Origin: Tetracladium setigerum
Taxonomy: Eukaryota; Ascomycota; Leotiomycetes; Helotiales
DNA length: 64,000 nt
Reading direction: 5' to 3'
Assembly: GCA_031472005.1 (NCBI GenBank)
Contig: PZJY01000006.1
Span: forward strand, 372,001 to 436,000
The position numbers and the translations under genes are program-made. Every line of letters begins with the position of its first letter. Position 1 is the first letter of the stretch. Below, one piece after another: positions 1 through 9,775 of this stretch. Below the pieces are notes generated by a model, which searched no databases, was not told where the DNA came from, and was given only the letters and a program-made list of their open reading frames with translations.

Positions 1-966
1 TCAACAGGTATTTGGTGTCTTGAGTAGATGTGCCGTTGGCAAAAAATATGATGTTTGCGAGACAAATTCGAGATTATTTGTTTCCGATGAGTTCATGAGA
101 ACTGTCGACGATGGCGAGAAACAGCAGCCTAATGAGGGCTTTTTGGTACGTTAAAAAACTTCCATCTTGACTTATCTCCACTAGTTTCAAAACAACATGC
201 TGACCATAATTCCAAGCGACCTGTTGAGTATATTTTGTGGAGCACCAAATCTCAGACAGCTCTCATTGTCATCCCAGAAGAAGCCGAGTTGTTGATTCCC
301 AAGATCCGCCGACTTTACAATACCCGGGTGCACTTGATCATATACGCCGCACCAGTCACCAAAAGCATGATGCATTTCAACAGCCTTATGTACTATGCGC
401 TTCCCAGCCTACCTAAGAATTTCAAAGTCCCCGAGTGGCTGTCGATTGAGCTGGGAATCTTTGCTGGCCGGTTGTATTTCAGTTATGACGAATACACTCC
501 TTTATTGAAGTACATCATGGAAGCACAGGCCCTGAAATGGAACTGGCGCGGTCAGAATTCTACTTCGAACGACAAGTACTTCACTCGTCTGCCGATCGAC
601 TTCCTTCACGAATGGCTCAACATTCGACGCAAGGGTCAGGATGTTCAGCACACGCCAATGGGATACATTTGTCAGGGTAGACCTCTGTTTGAGAGCCACG
701 CTTTCTTCAAATCTCGTGGGCATGATTTGGACGAGATTGTACCATCCATTGAACACTTGCGGAACGGGAATCAATTAGATGGAGCTGATAGTGATGATTC
801 AGATATTGAGGATGCTTGGGATGTGCCTGGTGCGGAAGGGGCAACTGGGGATGAGTTGGATGAGGATTTGGATGAGCACACAAATGATGGAGAACATGAT
901 GAGAACGTAGACACAGATGTAAATGATGATGATGAGGGTGTAGATACGGAAGGAGACGATAAGTAG
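1..966 (+). CDS. 3' end of a large fungal protein (5' end outside window)
   Basis: Two exons are visible, 2-145 and 217-966, joined by a 71-nt intron (GTACGT donor, GCTGAC branch site 12 nt before an AAG acceptor) that keeps the frame. The protein enters the window already open, so the start lies upstream. The visible part has a globular stretch with the motifs VLSRCAVGKKYD, ALIVIPEEAELLIP and IELGIFAGRLYFSYDEY, then a strongly acidic Asp/Glu-rich tail before the TAG stop. The globular part resembles C-terminal regions of very large fungal proteins of unknown function. I cannot name the family with confidence (DUF3638/DUF3645-type proteins are a guess), and no catalytic motif is visible in this fragment. 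Confidence 0.7.
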
Positions 967-2315
967 AATTGGAGGAAGACATTAGCGCAACAAGATACTC
1001 TTGTATAGATTAGGCGATGAGATCCCCTTGTATAGATTACATTAATGATTGTACAATTTGACGTCACAGAGTCCATCCGTGAGTTCTTACTTTGTGTTTT
1101 CTGGCCTTGGCTGGGTGGTGTGTTGCCAACATCTTCAACAGATTTCTTTCGGTGTTGCGACGAGAAACTCGAAAGGTTTGACTTCAGTGCCCGTGACGCT
1201 TTTCTCGTGAGAGAGTAATGTGAAAGGGGGCAAAACCCAGAACACGTAGCCAAAGAAACAGTAATAAAACATTGAAAAGAATGCTCAATACAATCCCACC
1301 AATAACAGCTCACCAGCTCTCCAATATATCCAGTACTTTTGGCTACTCCTATACGTTACTACTGCATCAAAGGGCAAGTTTTAATGGGAAAAGGGCACAT
1401 TCTTCTATGTAAAGGGGGTGGCCGGAAGCTATATAGAATGTAGACCTAACGTCACATGATCTTAGGCCAAATCGCTCAGAGCTAAGGTCATGTGACTAGG
1501 AATATATGGAAAGAAAACCTTGCAAATGCAACGATGAAAAGAAAAGAACAGATCCAGGTGATGAATCCCGTCACAGGAACTTGCTTCCTTCATTCATTCA
1601 TCCTCCTCTCTCGTCCGATGAGGACTAGAGACGAGAGGGGGTTTGCTTACTAACATGAAAGGATCAATCCTAAGTTGTGGAAGGAGGAGCCTTCGCTAAA
1701 ATGCCTTCCCATCACAGTCCTCCTCTTCGGTACTGGCGTGAGATGCTCTACTCATAGTTTCATTCCTTGCAGATTGAAAAATACATGCAGCTTTTCCCCT
1801 TATGGTTTGATTCTTGCGTTGCACTCGTCGAAGGATACTGTTCACCAAGTCATTTGTATTTTCAATGTTGCCAGTCCTTGAAGGTAAAGAGACAAAGCGG
1901 AACCTCAGTGTGAAATGACGTTGTAACTAAAGGATTAGAGATGGATTTCTTAATAGACTTTGAATTTGAACAAACTTATGTATAAGCTCCCATCATTGAA
2001 AGGTTCCTTCATTCATTCATGTTGCGAGGTTGAATGTAGAGTACACGAAAGGCTTGGCATGCAAATAGAGATCCTCCCGGTGTGCGCACTTCGACATATC
2101 CTAGCAACCTTCTTTGTATTCAAAATATTAACACTCTAAATATCATTTAGCATTAGTTCCAAGCTCCAATCTCGTGTCCCTCCTCATCAAATTTCCTCGT
2201 TGTGGCAATTTTTTTCGCCTTGGCGCCCCGCCTCCCACAAAAAAAATGAAAAAACTCGACCACCCGCCCCGATATAATCTTAAGAAAGCCAACTCCCTGC
2301 ATCAAATCATTCGCA
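967..2315. other. Intergenic region with a palindrome
   Basis: No convincing coding sequence is seen on either strand. Open frames here are short and lack splice partners. A near-perfect inverted repeat lies at 1451-1496: GTCACATGA-TCTTAG is mirrored by CTAAGG-TCATGTGAC around a ~17-nt loop, with CACATG E-box-like cores in both arms. A second, weaker hairpin is at 1606-1639 (CTCTCTCGTC / GACGAGAGGG). Confidence 0.5.
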
Positions 2316-2387
2316 TCTTTGATGGTCTAACGGTCATGATTTCTGCTTGTCACGCAGGAGATCGGGGTTCGACTCCCCGTCAGAGAG
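2316..2387 (+). tRNA. tRNA-Asp (anticodon GTC)
   Basis: The 72 nt fold as a complete cloverleaf. The acceptor stem TCTTTGA pairs with TCAGAGA (one G-T wobble), with G as discriminator base. A short D arm follows. The anticodon stem TCTGC pairs with GCAGG around the loop TTGTCAC, placing GTC at positions 34-36. The variable loop is AGATC and the T arm is GGGG-TTCGACT-CCCC. The T loop contains the B-box promoter (GGTTCGACTCC). There is no intron. It is followed about 60 nt downstream by a series of T runs that can terminate RNA polymerase III. Confidence 0.93.
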
Positions 2388-2444
2388 AAATAACCACCGT
2401 GGGTCAAATCCGCGGTATTATAGAATACATCTGGCAGCGATTAC

Positions 2445-2504
2445 TTTTTTGCACCTTTTTTGCACCTTTTTTGCACCTTTTTTGCACCTTTTTTGGCCTT
2501 TTTT
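2445..2504 (+). repeat. Tandem 11-bp repeat of T6 runs downstream of the tRNA
   Basis: Four perfect copies of GCACCTTTTTT occupy 2451-2494. They are preceded by TTTTTT at 2445-2450 and followed by a variant GGCCTTTTTT at 2495-2504, giving six T6 runs in 60 bp. T runs terminate RNA polymerase III, so the array may act as a redundant terminator for the tRNA-Asp gene. It may equally be an incidental minisatellite. Confidence 0.8.
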
Positions 2505-3317
2505 GACTCTTATCATTTCAATTTACCGCAAGGACATGTCTTGAGAGGTACCGAGGATATTGGATATTGATCTTTTGCTAAGTGAAGTGGACATAGTTCG
2601 ACATCCCCACCGCTACAGTGGACAATTGTCACTTAATTTTTTGTGGTAATATACTGGCCTTCAAAACTGCCCACTTTCTTTAGCAATCAATTTTAGTCTA
2701 GACATTTCTGTAGAATAGTCATTGGAGGGCTGCAATATCTTTCTGGCAGGGTAGGGTAAGAAGGGTCTGTCCCAGTGGCTAAGCGAGGACTAGTCTCGAG
2801 GAGTGTCCCTACCATGACCAAGTCACTTCACGATATGGAGCAGGAATGACTTCTTGTCCTCGATCCCTAGGTTAGCTTATATTTTCATTTCCTTTGAATT
2901 TTTTCATGCTAGCCATGGCTTTAATCCTGACTAATTTTAGGATCCTACCCAGGTGTATTGAGAAACAGCTAATTTTCAAACACTTTATAAGCCACTAGTA
3001 CTCCGGCTAACACTTTTTAGATTCTAGCTATGTTGGGTGTCCTGATTTTTCTTAACTCTATGGGCTAGCATCTCGCACCATTATGCAGCCCTACAATGCC
3101 TTTGTTAAATAGAGACTACTTTCGAACCTTGCCCCAGTCCATTATTTGATATAAACCACTCCTCTACTATGCACATATTCTCTCCTCTGAAACAACTCTC
3201 ATGTATAACACATCGTAAATTAGTCCATCAATCCAACTATTAACAAAACAAATCTCACCCTCCTGCCACCCACCCTCCTTCCCCTTCGCTTCTGGACACT
3301 ACTCTGCTCTCTACACT
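2505..3317. other. Intergenic region, nothing recognised
   Basis: Open frames are short and stop-interrupted. Composition is unremarkable apart from a CA/pyrimidine-rich leader at about 3200-3317, which looks like the 5' UTR of a transcript starting before the ATG at 3318. Confidence 0.4.
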
Positions 3318-3601
3318 ATGTCTCTTGGCGCTTTACGTCCTCAACCTCTCCTCGCGGCTACCCATCTCACCAGCACCGTAAGCATTAAGTTCTAAATGCG
3401 AAAGAAAGTGGTGAGTTATTTCAACTTGTGGATGTAGGTGATAGAACGTGTTTGCTTGTTTGGGGCGAGGGGTTGGTGAACGGTGGTTTGGGACATGAAA
3501 ATGGATTTGAGATGGGGTTTTTGGGGATTGTGGTTGTGTTTTACGGCTTTTTGTTGGTGTTGCAGGGAAGAGAGGGTGATGGGGAGAAGGAGGGGTTTTA
3601 A
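3318..3601 (+). CDS. Possible very small spliced gene (31 residues)
   Basis: An ATG at 3318 follows a pyrimidine/CA-rich leader typical of fungal 5' UTRs. It opens 20 codons to a GTAAGC donor at 3378. Splicing to the acceptor TTGCAG at 3565 continues the frame for 11 more codons to TAA at 3599-3601. The predicted peptide begins MSLGALRPQPLLAATHL and has a hydrophilic tail. No family is recognised. The leader and the donor are good. The 188-nt intron and the short product are weak points, and later exons could have been missed. Confidence 0.28.
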
Positions 3602-4007
3602 AAGGTATTTACGTTTTATTTAGAGCGTTTTGGGAGGAGATAGGATATGTTGTATTATTATTATTGAAGGAGTTCTGATGGTTTGGTTCGTCCTTGGAAG
3701 GAGAAGCGAGATTCAAACCTCGAGGAAGTTCGACGTTTTGCTTTGCAGTTGTAGATGAGATATGATAGACTAGATTATATTTAATTAACTATCATCAATA
3801 CTTCCAATAAGGTAAGAGAGGTGATAGGTGAGCAAGTCTTGGGCGAAAGATTATATTCTCGCGACATAGGTGAAGCCACAATAACCCCTTCAGACAAATC
3901 TATTCAACTCCCAATATCACACATAAGACACACGGTAAAGGCCAGAAGTCCGACACAAAGTCTCAAATTACTATTCTAATAAAACAACGCTGCTCTCACC
4001 CACTAGT
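3602..4007. other. Intergenic region between small ORF and J-protein 3' end
   Basis: About 400 bp with no open frame of note. The last 100 bp is probably the 3' UTR of the minus-strand J-protein gene. Confidence 0.4.
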
Positions 4008-5146
4008 CTATCGATTTCCTTTTGCACCAGCCGGCGCATCAACCCTTCTACGCTTGAATACATTGCCAACAGCATCCCTAACCTCTGGGTCATTTCGAAT
4101 AGTGTTCTGCACCAACCACTCCTTGACTTTCCCCTGGACTGCAGCAACACCTTCTGAATCACCAACAAAAGGCGACATCTCCATTCCCATCAGCCTTCCA
4201 ACCTCCGTATCCAGTGTTTTTGCTGAAGCTTCTAACCGAGCGAGTTGCTCCTGCAGATGCACTTCCGGCTTTGTGCCTTCCACAGCGGCATTTGGTTGTG
4301 GTGGGTTGATGAGAGGGCCGATTTGCGAGAATGCAATGAACATCGTTAAACTGACTTTGCGCGCAAGTGTGATGACTTGAAATGGGAGGTATGGTGGATG
4401 ATTCGTAAAGGTCGTCAGGATCGGGTTTAATAATTTGTCTGCGAAAAACGGAAATGTCGGTCTCGAGATTGTATGGAGTTCGAAGACGCAGAGTGATATG
4501 AGGGTAAGCCATCGCCAGTATTTCCCCCAGTCCAGATACCCCAACAGTCCCATTAGGTACATGACAACACCGGTTCCACCGTAGTAGGGTAGAATGGAGG
4601 AGAGTCCTGCAGAGACGTAGTCCTTAATACTACTGCATCTCTGCCAGTCAATAATCTCTGGACCGAAGCGCTCGTACGCAAATCGTTTCGCAGGATTCAA
4701 CAACGTATCCTGAGCTGTTTTCAAATGGACAAAGTAGTTCTCTGGGGTTCCTCCATTGTTTGTGCCAACTTTGTCGGGATGATGGATAGCTGCCAACCGC
4801 CTGAATCTCGACTTGATCTCTCTTTCCGTCGCGGAGAATGGGACAGATAAGTCGTTGTAAAAGTCGCTCGCTCTGCGGAGCTCGTAATCAGCTTCGTAGA
4901 TTGTGTATAAAAGGTAGACCGAAACAACGATTATGTAGATTCGTTTCCGATGCGCAATGTATCGTGGGGTACCAGGCTGTGGTTTTGGATCACCGGCGCG
5001 TATCGTAATGCCGTAGTATATACTCTGGACCCAACCTGTGGCAAGCTAAAGTCGTATCAGCAAGAGTTCAAAGTGTCCTGAATTATCGCGGAAGTGCTTA
5101 CATTTGGGAGGAATGCCCAGCCAGCAAGGGCGAGTACTTGGGACAT
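4008..5146 (-). CDS. Membrane-anchored DnaJ (J-domain) protein
   Basis: Two exons, 5146-5102 and 5045-4008, encode 360 residues. The ATG at 5146 opens a 15-codon first exon, then a 56-nt intron (GTAAGC donor, TTTAG acceptor). The protein has a hydrophobic segment at about 49-64 and a J-domain at about 74-135 with the Hsp70-stimulating HPD triad at 104-106 (AIHHPDKVG). Several further hydrophobic segments follow (around YLMGLLGYL and LTLISLCVFEL), then a basic tail. J-proteins recruit Hsp70 and stimulate its ATPase. The membrane segments suggest action at the ER or mitochondrial surface, which is inference. The gene diverges from RPA43 and the two start codons are 289 bp apart. Confidence 0.85.
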
Positions 5147-5435
5147 TGCGAAGATCTTTTACGATAGTAAAAAGATATGCGACAGCGATGCCGAGATCCA
5201 GAAGAAAAGAGAAGATGTTTGCCTCCAGCAGATGGTGGGAGGAGAGTGGCATTTAATTCGGACGAGTCCCCAAGGCTGAGAGGTGTCAAGATTGCAGCTG
5301 CACGCTAGCGGCCGCATCAAGGCCAAGGCCTGCAGCCTTCCCTCAGCTTTGATTTTTTTTCTGGCTGCAAGTTCAACAGCAACGAACTCATCGGGTTTAT
5401 CAATTGAAAAGCCAACGGCGCCGTCAACAAACACC
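5147..5435. promoter_or_regulatory. Shared divergent promoter, J-protein / RPA43
   Basis: The 289 bp between the two opposed start codons must hold both promoters and 5' UTRs. The RPA43 frame is open upstream to 5283 on the plus strand. A start there would place its coding sequence only 136 bp from the J-protein ATG, so the ATG at 5436 is preferred. No TATA box is evident. Confidence 0.5.
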
Positions 5436-6371
5436 ATGAGCACCGAAAAGCACAGCAAGAAGTCGGGGAAGAAGGACAGGTCATTAGATGGCGAAAAGAA
5501 GAGGAAACGCGACCACAAGGAAGATGGGGAAAGGTCGAAATCGAAGAAACACAGATCCAAGAAGATCGACGACAATCCGCATATCGCAGATGAGCTCGAC
5601 TCTCCCTTCTACGTTCAATCCGCCTCTCTCTACCTCCCTCTCGCACCTGTATCGCAAGGTTATCCACTAGAAGGTCTCTGCGCAGAACACCTCTCCCCGC
5701 TTCTCCTTACATTCTACCCACCCCTCCAAGGTGTCATCCTCTCATACAACAATGTCACTCTGTCAGAAACACCAGAAGGAGTCGATCAGGCGAACGATTT
5801 GCTCCTACAGAATATCGATGAATACGCCGTAAGCTACTGCTGGGTTACGGCAACATTTCTGCTATTTAAACCAAAGCCAGGTGTCGAATTGGAGGGATAC
5901 ATCAATCTACAGAACCAAGGACATGTCGGAATTGTGTGCTGGAATTTGTTCAACGCGAGTATTGAAGCAAAACGTCTGCCGAAAGGTTGGAAATGGGTGG
6001 ATGTGTCCGAGTTGGAATCGATAGGAGGGTCCGAAGCAAATGGAAATGGAGGTTACGCCGAGGATGGAGTGGGCTGTTGGGTGGATGAGAACAATAAGAA
6101 GATCGAGGGACAAATCAAATTCAAGGTCCGGGAAGTGGAGAGCAGTCATGATAGAGAGAAAGGATTTCTGAGTCTGGAGGGAACCATGTTAAGTGAGGAG
6201 GATGAGAATGTGTTATCCGCAGAGGAAGCAACTCAGAGGGAATTGACAGGCAAGGGAGGCAGGAGTTTTGCAGGGAAGGGCTTTGGGGCCACAGATTTGA
6301 GTGTTCCGGTTGAAAAGGGATTGATGGACGAAGACGACCCATTTCAGAAGAAACACAGGAAGAGATATTGA
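5436..6371 (+). CDS. RPA43: DNA-directed RNA polymerase I subunit RPA43
   Basis: A single exon of 311 residues. After a Lys/Arg-rich, low-complexity N-terminus (about 1-48, likely nucleolar/nuclear targeting) comes the RPA43/RPB7-type tip domain, with the recognisable stretches SPFYVQSASLYLPLAPVSQ, LEGLCAEHLSPLLLTFYPPL and the OB-fold part GYINLQNQGHVGIVCWNLFN. The C-terminus is acidic then basic. RPA43 forms the Pol I stalk with RPA14 and contacts Rrn3 during rRNA transcription initiation in the nucleolus. The length matches the family (yeast ~326). The ATG at 5436 sits in good context (ACACCATGAG). An in-frame upstream ATG at 5283 would add 51 residues lacking family character. Confidence 0.92.
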   Translation: MSTEKHSKKSGKKDRSLDGEKKRKRDHKEDGERSKSKKHRSKKIDDNPHIADELDSPFYVQSASLYLPLAPVSQGYPLEGLCAEHLSPLLLTFYPPLQGVILSYNNVTLSETPEGVDQANDLLLQNIDEYAVSYCWVTATFLLFKPKPGVELEGYINLQNQGHVGIVCWNLFNASIEAKRLPKGWKWVDVSELESIGGSEANGNGGYAEDGVGCWVDENNKKIEGQIKFKVREVESSHDREKGFLSLEGTMLSEEDENVLSAEEATQRELTGKGGRSFAGKGFGATDLSVPVEKGLMDEDDPFQKKHRKRY

Positions 6372-6966
6372 GGCATCACAAATGCCAAACAGAATGATTA
6401 CAACGAATTAATACCAGCAGTTTATACCAGCACAATTTCTTGTGCCTATTTATCAGCTCTTCTTGAAAGGATTATTTACAACCCAGCAATCCGAGTAGCT
6501 TTGAGCTTGTCTTTTTTCGTATCCTTCCACCGCGAATCGCGCATTCGCATGGAACATCTATGTTCTAGAAGCCAAGGGTAATTCTAAGCTTTGGATGCCG
6601 AGCCGAAGAAACAAATCGGAAGTCTTGGGCCACTTTATTAAACAGCTTGAAAAGAAAACCCATTTGTCTCCCGTTGAAAGAGGGTACTTAGATGCAAGAA
6701 TGCCAGCATATGGAAAAGCCTAGGATCAAACAAACAGTTTGGAAATTTCTTCTCGTATCCAGGGAGGGGTCCAATTCACTGCCCCTCCTCTAATGTACAT
6801 CACGCGCTAGGTTAACATAGCAATCCCAGCTACCAAACTTTCAACTGCGTCTTTCTAATTGTATCTGGCGATCAAACAAAGTTCTTGATTCAACAATCAG
6901 TTATTTCTACAAAACATGGTCTGACATGGGCTGAGAAGTGGAGAAAACCTAATTGAACATCTGCAA
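6372..6966. other. Intergenic region 3' of RPA43
   Basis: AT-moderate sequence without a credible open reading frame. The first ~120 bp is probably the RPA43 3' UTR. Confidence 0.4.
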
Positions 6967-8321
6967 TTTGTTGCACATCGTTACCAATATCGATATAATA
7001 TCAACAAGGACGTCGATGTGAAGGGGACTCACGAGAGTGGAATTGTTGCACGTCGTCGTGAGGACTATTGATTTCTGGCTATAGTATATCTCGTTCTGAT
7101 ATCTCAAGGCCATCCGTAAACGACTGAACGAGCCGTCGTGAGGGGGCGTTTGTTGCACGTCGTCCCGTAGCTATTGATTCTCTAGCTATATGATATGAAG
7201 GAAGAGGCATTGTTTCAAGCCCATATTAGCTTTGATATTGTTTTTGTTGCACATCGTCACAGAAGCTATTGATTCCTACCTGCCTAGCAAGCAGAATCTT
7301 CATGACTAGTAAATGTCTACACCGCACTTTTGGCGCCTTTGTTGCACATCGTCATCAGTGATATTGATTCATTGTAATAAAGAACTTCCTGAATCATCCG
7401 TCCGTCTCCATGCAGCTTCCTCGCAAACTTGTGGCTCAACATCGTGAAATCTATGAATTTCTAGCTATAAGATCTGCTTTTGGAAGCGGGAGCTTCCCCC
7501 ACAACATCCCGCTCTCTTTCTCGATTTTGTTGCACATCGTCACAAAACTATTGATGATGCTAAGTTATATAATATCAGCATACTTCTATCCAAACCATCA
7601 GACTAGTTCGAAATCATGCTGCACGTTGCGCTGAAACCTATCGAATTTCCCATCTATATCATATTGACTCTCGATTTCCCGAGAAAAGGGGTCCCGGAGT
7701 CTCAACCGACCCCATTATCGCACCTTCATCTGGAGAGTTTGTTGCACATCGTCGCAGAGCTATTGATTTCCTGGTTATAATATGAAAGGGAAAGAATCGT
7801 AATGGCTTCTGGAACATCCGCAAGCAATGCCTGTTCTGGAAATAGAAGGATCGTTATGAGATCCATCATATCTGAGAAAGGTAATTAATTGTCCGAACGC
7901 TGCAGCCAGACAGACACTGTCAAGGAACAGAGTCTACAATCCATGTGTGTCTCAATCCACAATACCACAAGAAGACATTTGTAGCACGTCGCATTAAGTA
8001 TCGAAAGTTATAGTAAGCAACATTCCCTATCGAGTTCCTGGAGGTAAGTCCTTTTTTGTTGCACATCGGCACAGGGGCTATCGATTTCCCCTAGCCTACA
8101 CCTACCTTGCCTTGTCTTGCCTACAGCACCTCCCCCACCGAAACGAAACCAGATATTTTCTCACATCCACAAACCCGTCCAGATAGAGAATTATCGAAGC
8201 GAGATATTGATGACTTCTGTGGGGTTGGTTTTGCTTTGGAGGATGATGGTACAGTACGGCTGTGCTCTTGTTGCATGTCGTCGCAGGGACTATTGGCGCT
8301 TGGCAATATTGTATTTTTGTA
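6967..8321 (+). repeat. Array of ~12 interspersed ~45-nt elements, ~95-bp spacing
   Basis: A conserved block starts at about 6967, 7043, 7149, 7243, 7338, 7429, 7526, 7616, 7738, 7978, 8055 and 8277, always on the plus strand. The consensus is TTTGTTGCACATCGTC, a 4-6 nt variable piece, then CTATTGATTTC and often TAGCTATAATAT. Seven of the first eight spacings fall between 90 and 122 bp. The later spacings of 240 and 222 bp suggest lost units. DNA between blocks is not obviously conserved, apart from possible weak copies. Several blocks have self-complementary TAGCTA ends that could pair around TTGATTTC (clearest at 7149). No reading frame spans the array. It could be a decayed ~95-bp tandem repeat with one conserved half, a cluster of protein-binding sites, or a non-coding RNA precursor. 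Confidence 0.75.
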
Positions 8322-9653
8322 TTTTTTGGCCCATTTGTGTTGTGAGGGAAAATGCGGGGCGCTGCGGCGCAAGATGGGGGAGATTTATTGTTTCGAACGT
8401 CGCTTTTGTGAGAATGCTCCGGGGGGTGTTTTGTGAGAGACAGCGGCACGGGAGGAGGGGCGGGAGAAGGAACTGGTCTTCTTTATTGGTGATGTTCTTT
8501 AGTTTTGGGAAGGGAAGGGATGAACTCAAGGAGGAGGAGTTGGGATGCTTTTCGTTCCTTGAAGATGCGGCTTGGAGAGAGGTCTGATGGTTGTTTAGAA
8601 GGTTTGAGAATTGTTTCGACAAGGATTTTGTGACGAAGTTTCGGCAAGAATATGATTAAAATATTGATAGTGGGAATCAAGTATTACCTAGTCTTGTAAG
8701 CTGAAAACCGAAGGAGAGGAGTAAGTTTGGAAGGTCTTCTACTACGGAAAAGCAACTTCAAGATCTGCTTTTCGACATTGCTGGACGGGGTTGATCCCTT
8801 CCAGAAGGTCAACAAAGAACTCGGAACTTTGTATGAGCCCGAGGCTCGGTGAAAACATAATAGACAGACTGATAGTTCGATTCTGATATCGAAACAGTGC
8901 CAATCAAACAGTCTCGAGATTTAAGTGCTGACTGCATCGTAACCGAAAGCTGTCATGCAATGCTTTACTGGAGAGAGATCTAGATGCAGGCTGCTTATCC
9001 TGATGTCACAACAACAACAACATGGAGCCTTAAAGTGCGCTAGGAAAGACCGTTCGGTTTTAGAACTCTCAGAATACTCATGCATGGAACGATGATCCCA
9101 ACATAAACTCTAACTACAACATCATTACTAAAATTCTTGTCATCGGCGACAAAGCTTTCACGATTCTATCGGCGATTGTGAGAAAGAAACTTCCTGCCTC
9201 GGCACATGTCGGTTGTATGGTGGGGTTTGAGGGGTTGCAAAAGCTTGAAGATACTGGATGGGAATCATTGATATTGAGCACAACTCATGAATGTAGAATA
9301 TTAATATTTTTTTTAAATTTTATTTACACGTTTGAAAGGATCCGGACTTTTCGCTTCCATAACTTCGGAAAGCGTTACGTTACGGGTTGTGAGGCCTCTC
9401 AATTACCCTGCAGTGCACACCGTCAAAAGTAGACAACCCATTGATTGTTCGCCTACACTCTTTAAAACTGGAGCTCTGCTGCAAGATTGTAGGAATTAAC
9501 GTGTGGCAGGCGGATTTAACTTCTTATCTACGGAGGAAGTACAGTAGCGCCCAAGGGGAAAAGGTTGATTCGGATTGCCGGACCAGGCGAGGTCTTGTCG
9601 TCACTCGATAAACACGACTCTCTGTGGGATCCACCACGAATACCTAGGATATC
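8322..9653. other. Intergenic region, no supported gene
   Basis: Open frames up to ~156 codons occur around 8100-8620 on both strands. They overlap one another, run through the repeat array and show no domain, leader or splice context. The rest is unremarkable. Confidence 0.45.
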
Positions 9654-9660
9654 TATAAAA
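9654..9660 (+). promoter_or_regulatory. TATA box of the alcohol dehydrogenase gene
   Basis: TATAAAA lies 122 bp before the chosen ATG (9776) and only 5 bp before an in-frame upstream ATG (9665). Transcription normally starts 30 bp or more downstream of a TATA box, so the ATG at 9665 is unlikely to be in the mRNA. Confidence 0.55.
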
Positions 9661-9775
9661 CAGGATGTCGACCCCAATCAGAACTCCGGCAACACAAGCA
9701 ACTGAAAGGATCATCTCACTCACAAATCAACTCAAATCAAATTCAAAATCTTACAAGGAAGAAAGCACCGCAAAT

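Noticed and set aside
1600..1645. Hammerhead ribozyme (CGATGAGGAC...GAGAG)
   Set aside because: The CUGAUGAG/GAAA core is not complete. Only a simple hairpin remains.
6967..8321. CRISPR array interpretation of the spaced repeats
   Set aside because: The host is eukaryotic, the repeats are degenerate, the spacers are longer than the repeats and vary in length, and no cas-like gene is present.
8102..8622. Overlapping ORFs of 109-156 codons
   Set aside because: They lie on both strands in several frames, cross the repeat array and have low-complexity translations.
9665..9775. N-terminal extension of the alcohol dehydrogenase
   Set aside because: The ATG lies 5 bp after the TATA box and is unlikely to be transcribed.
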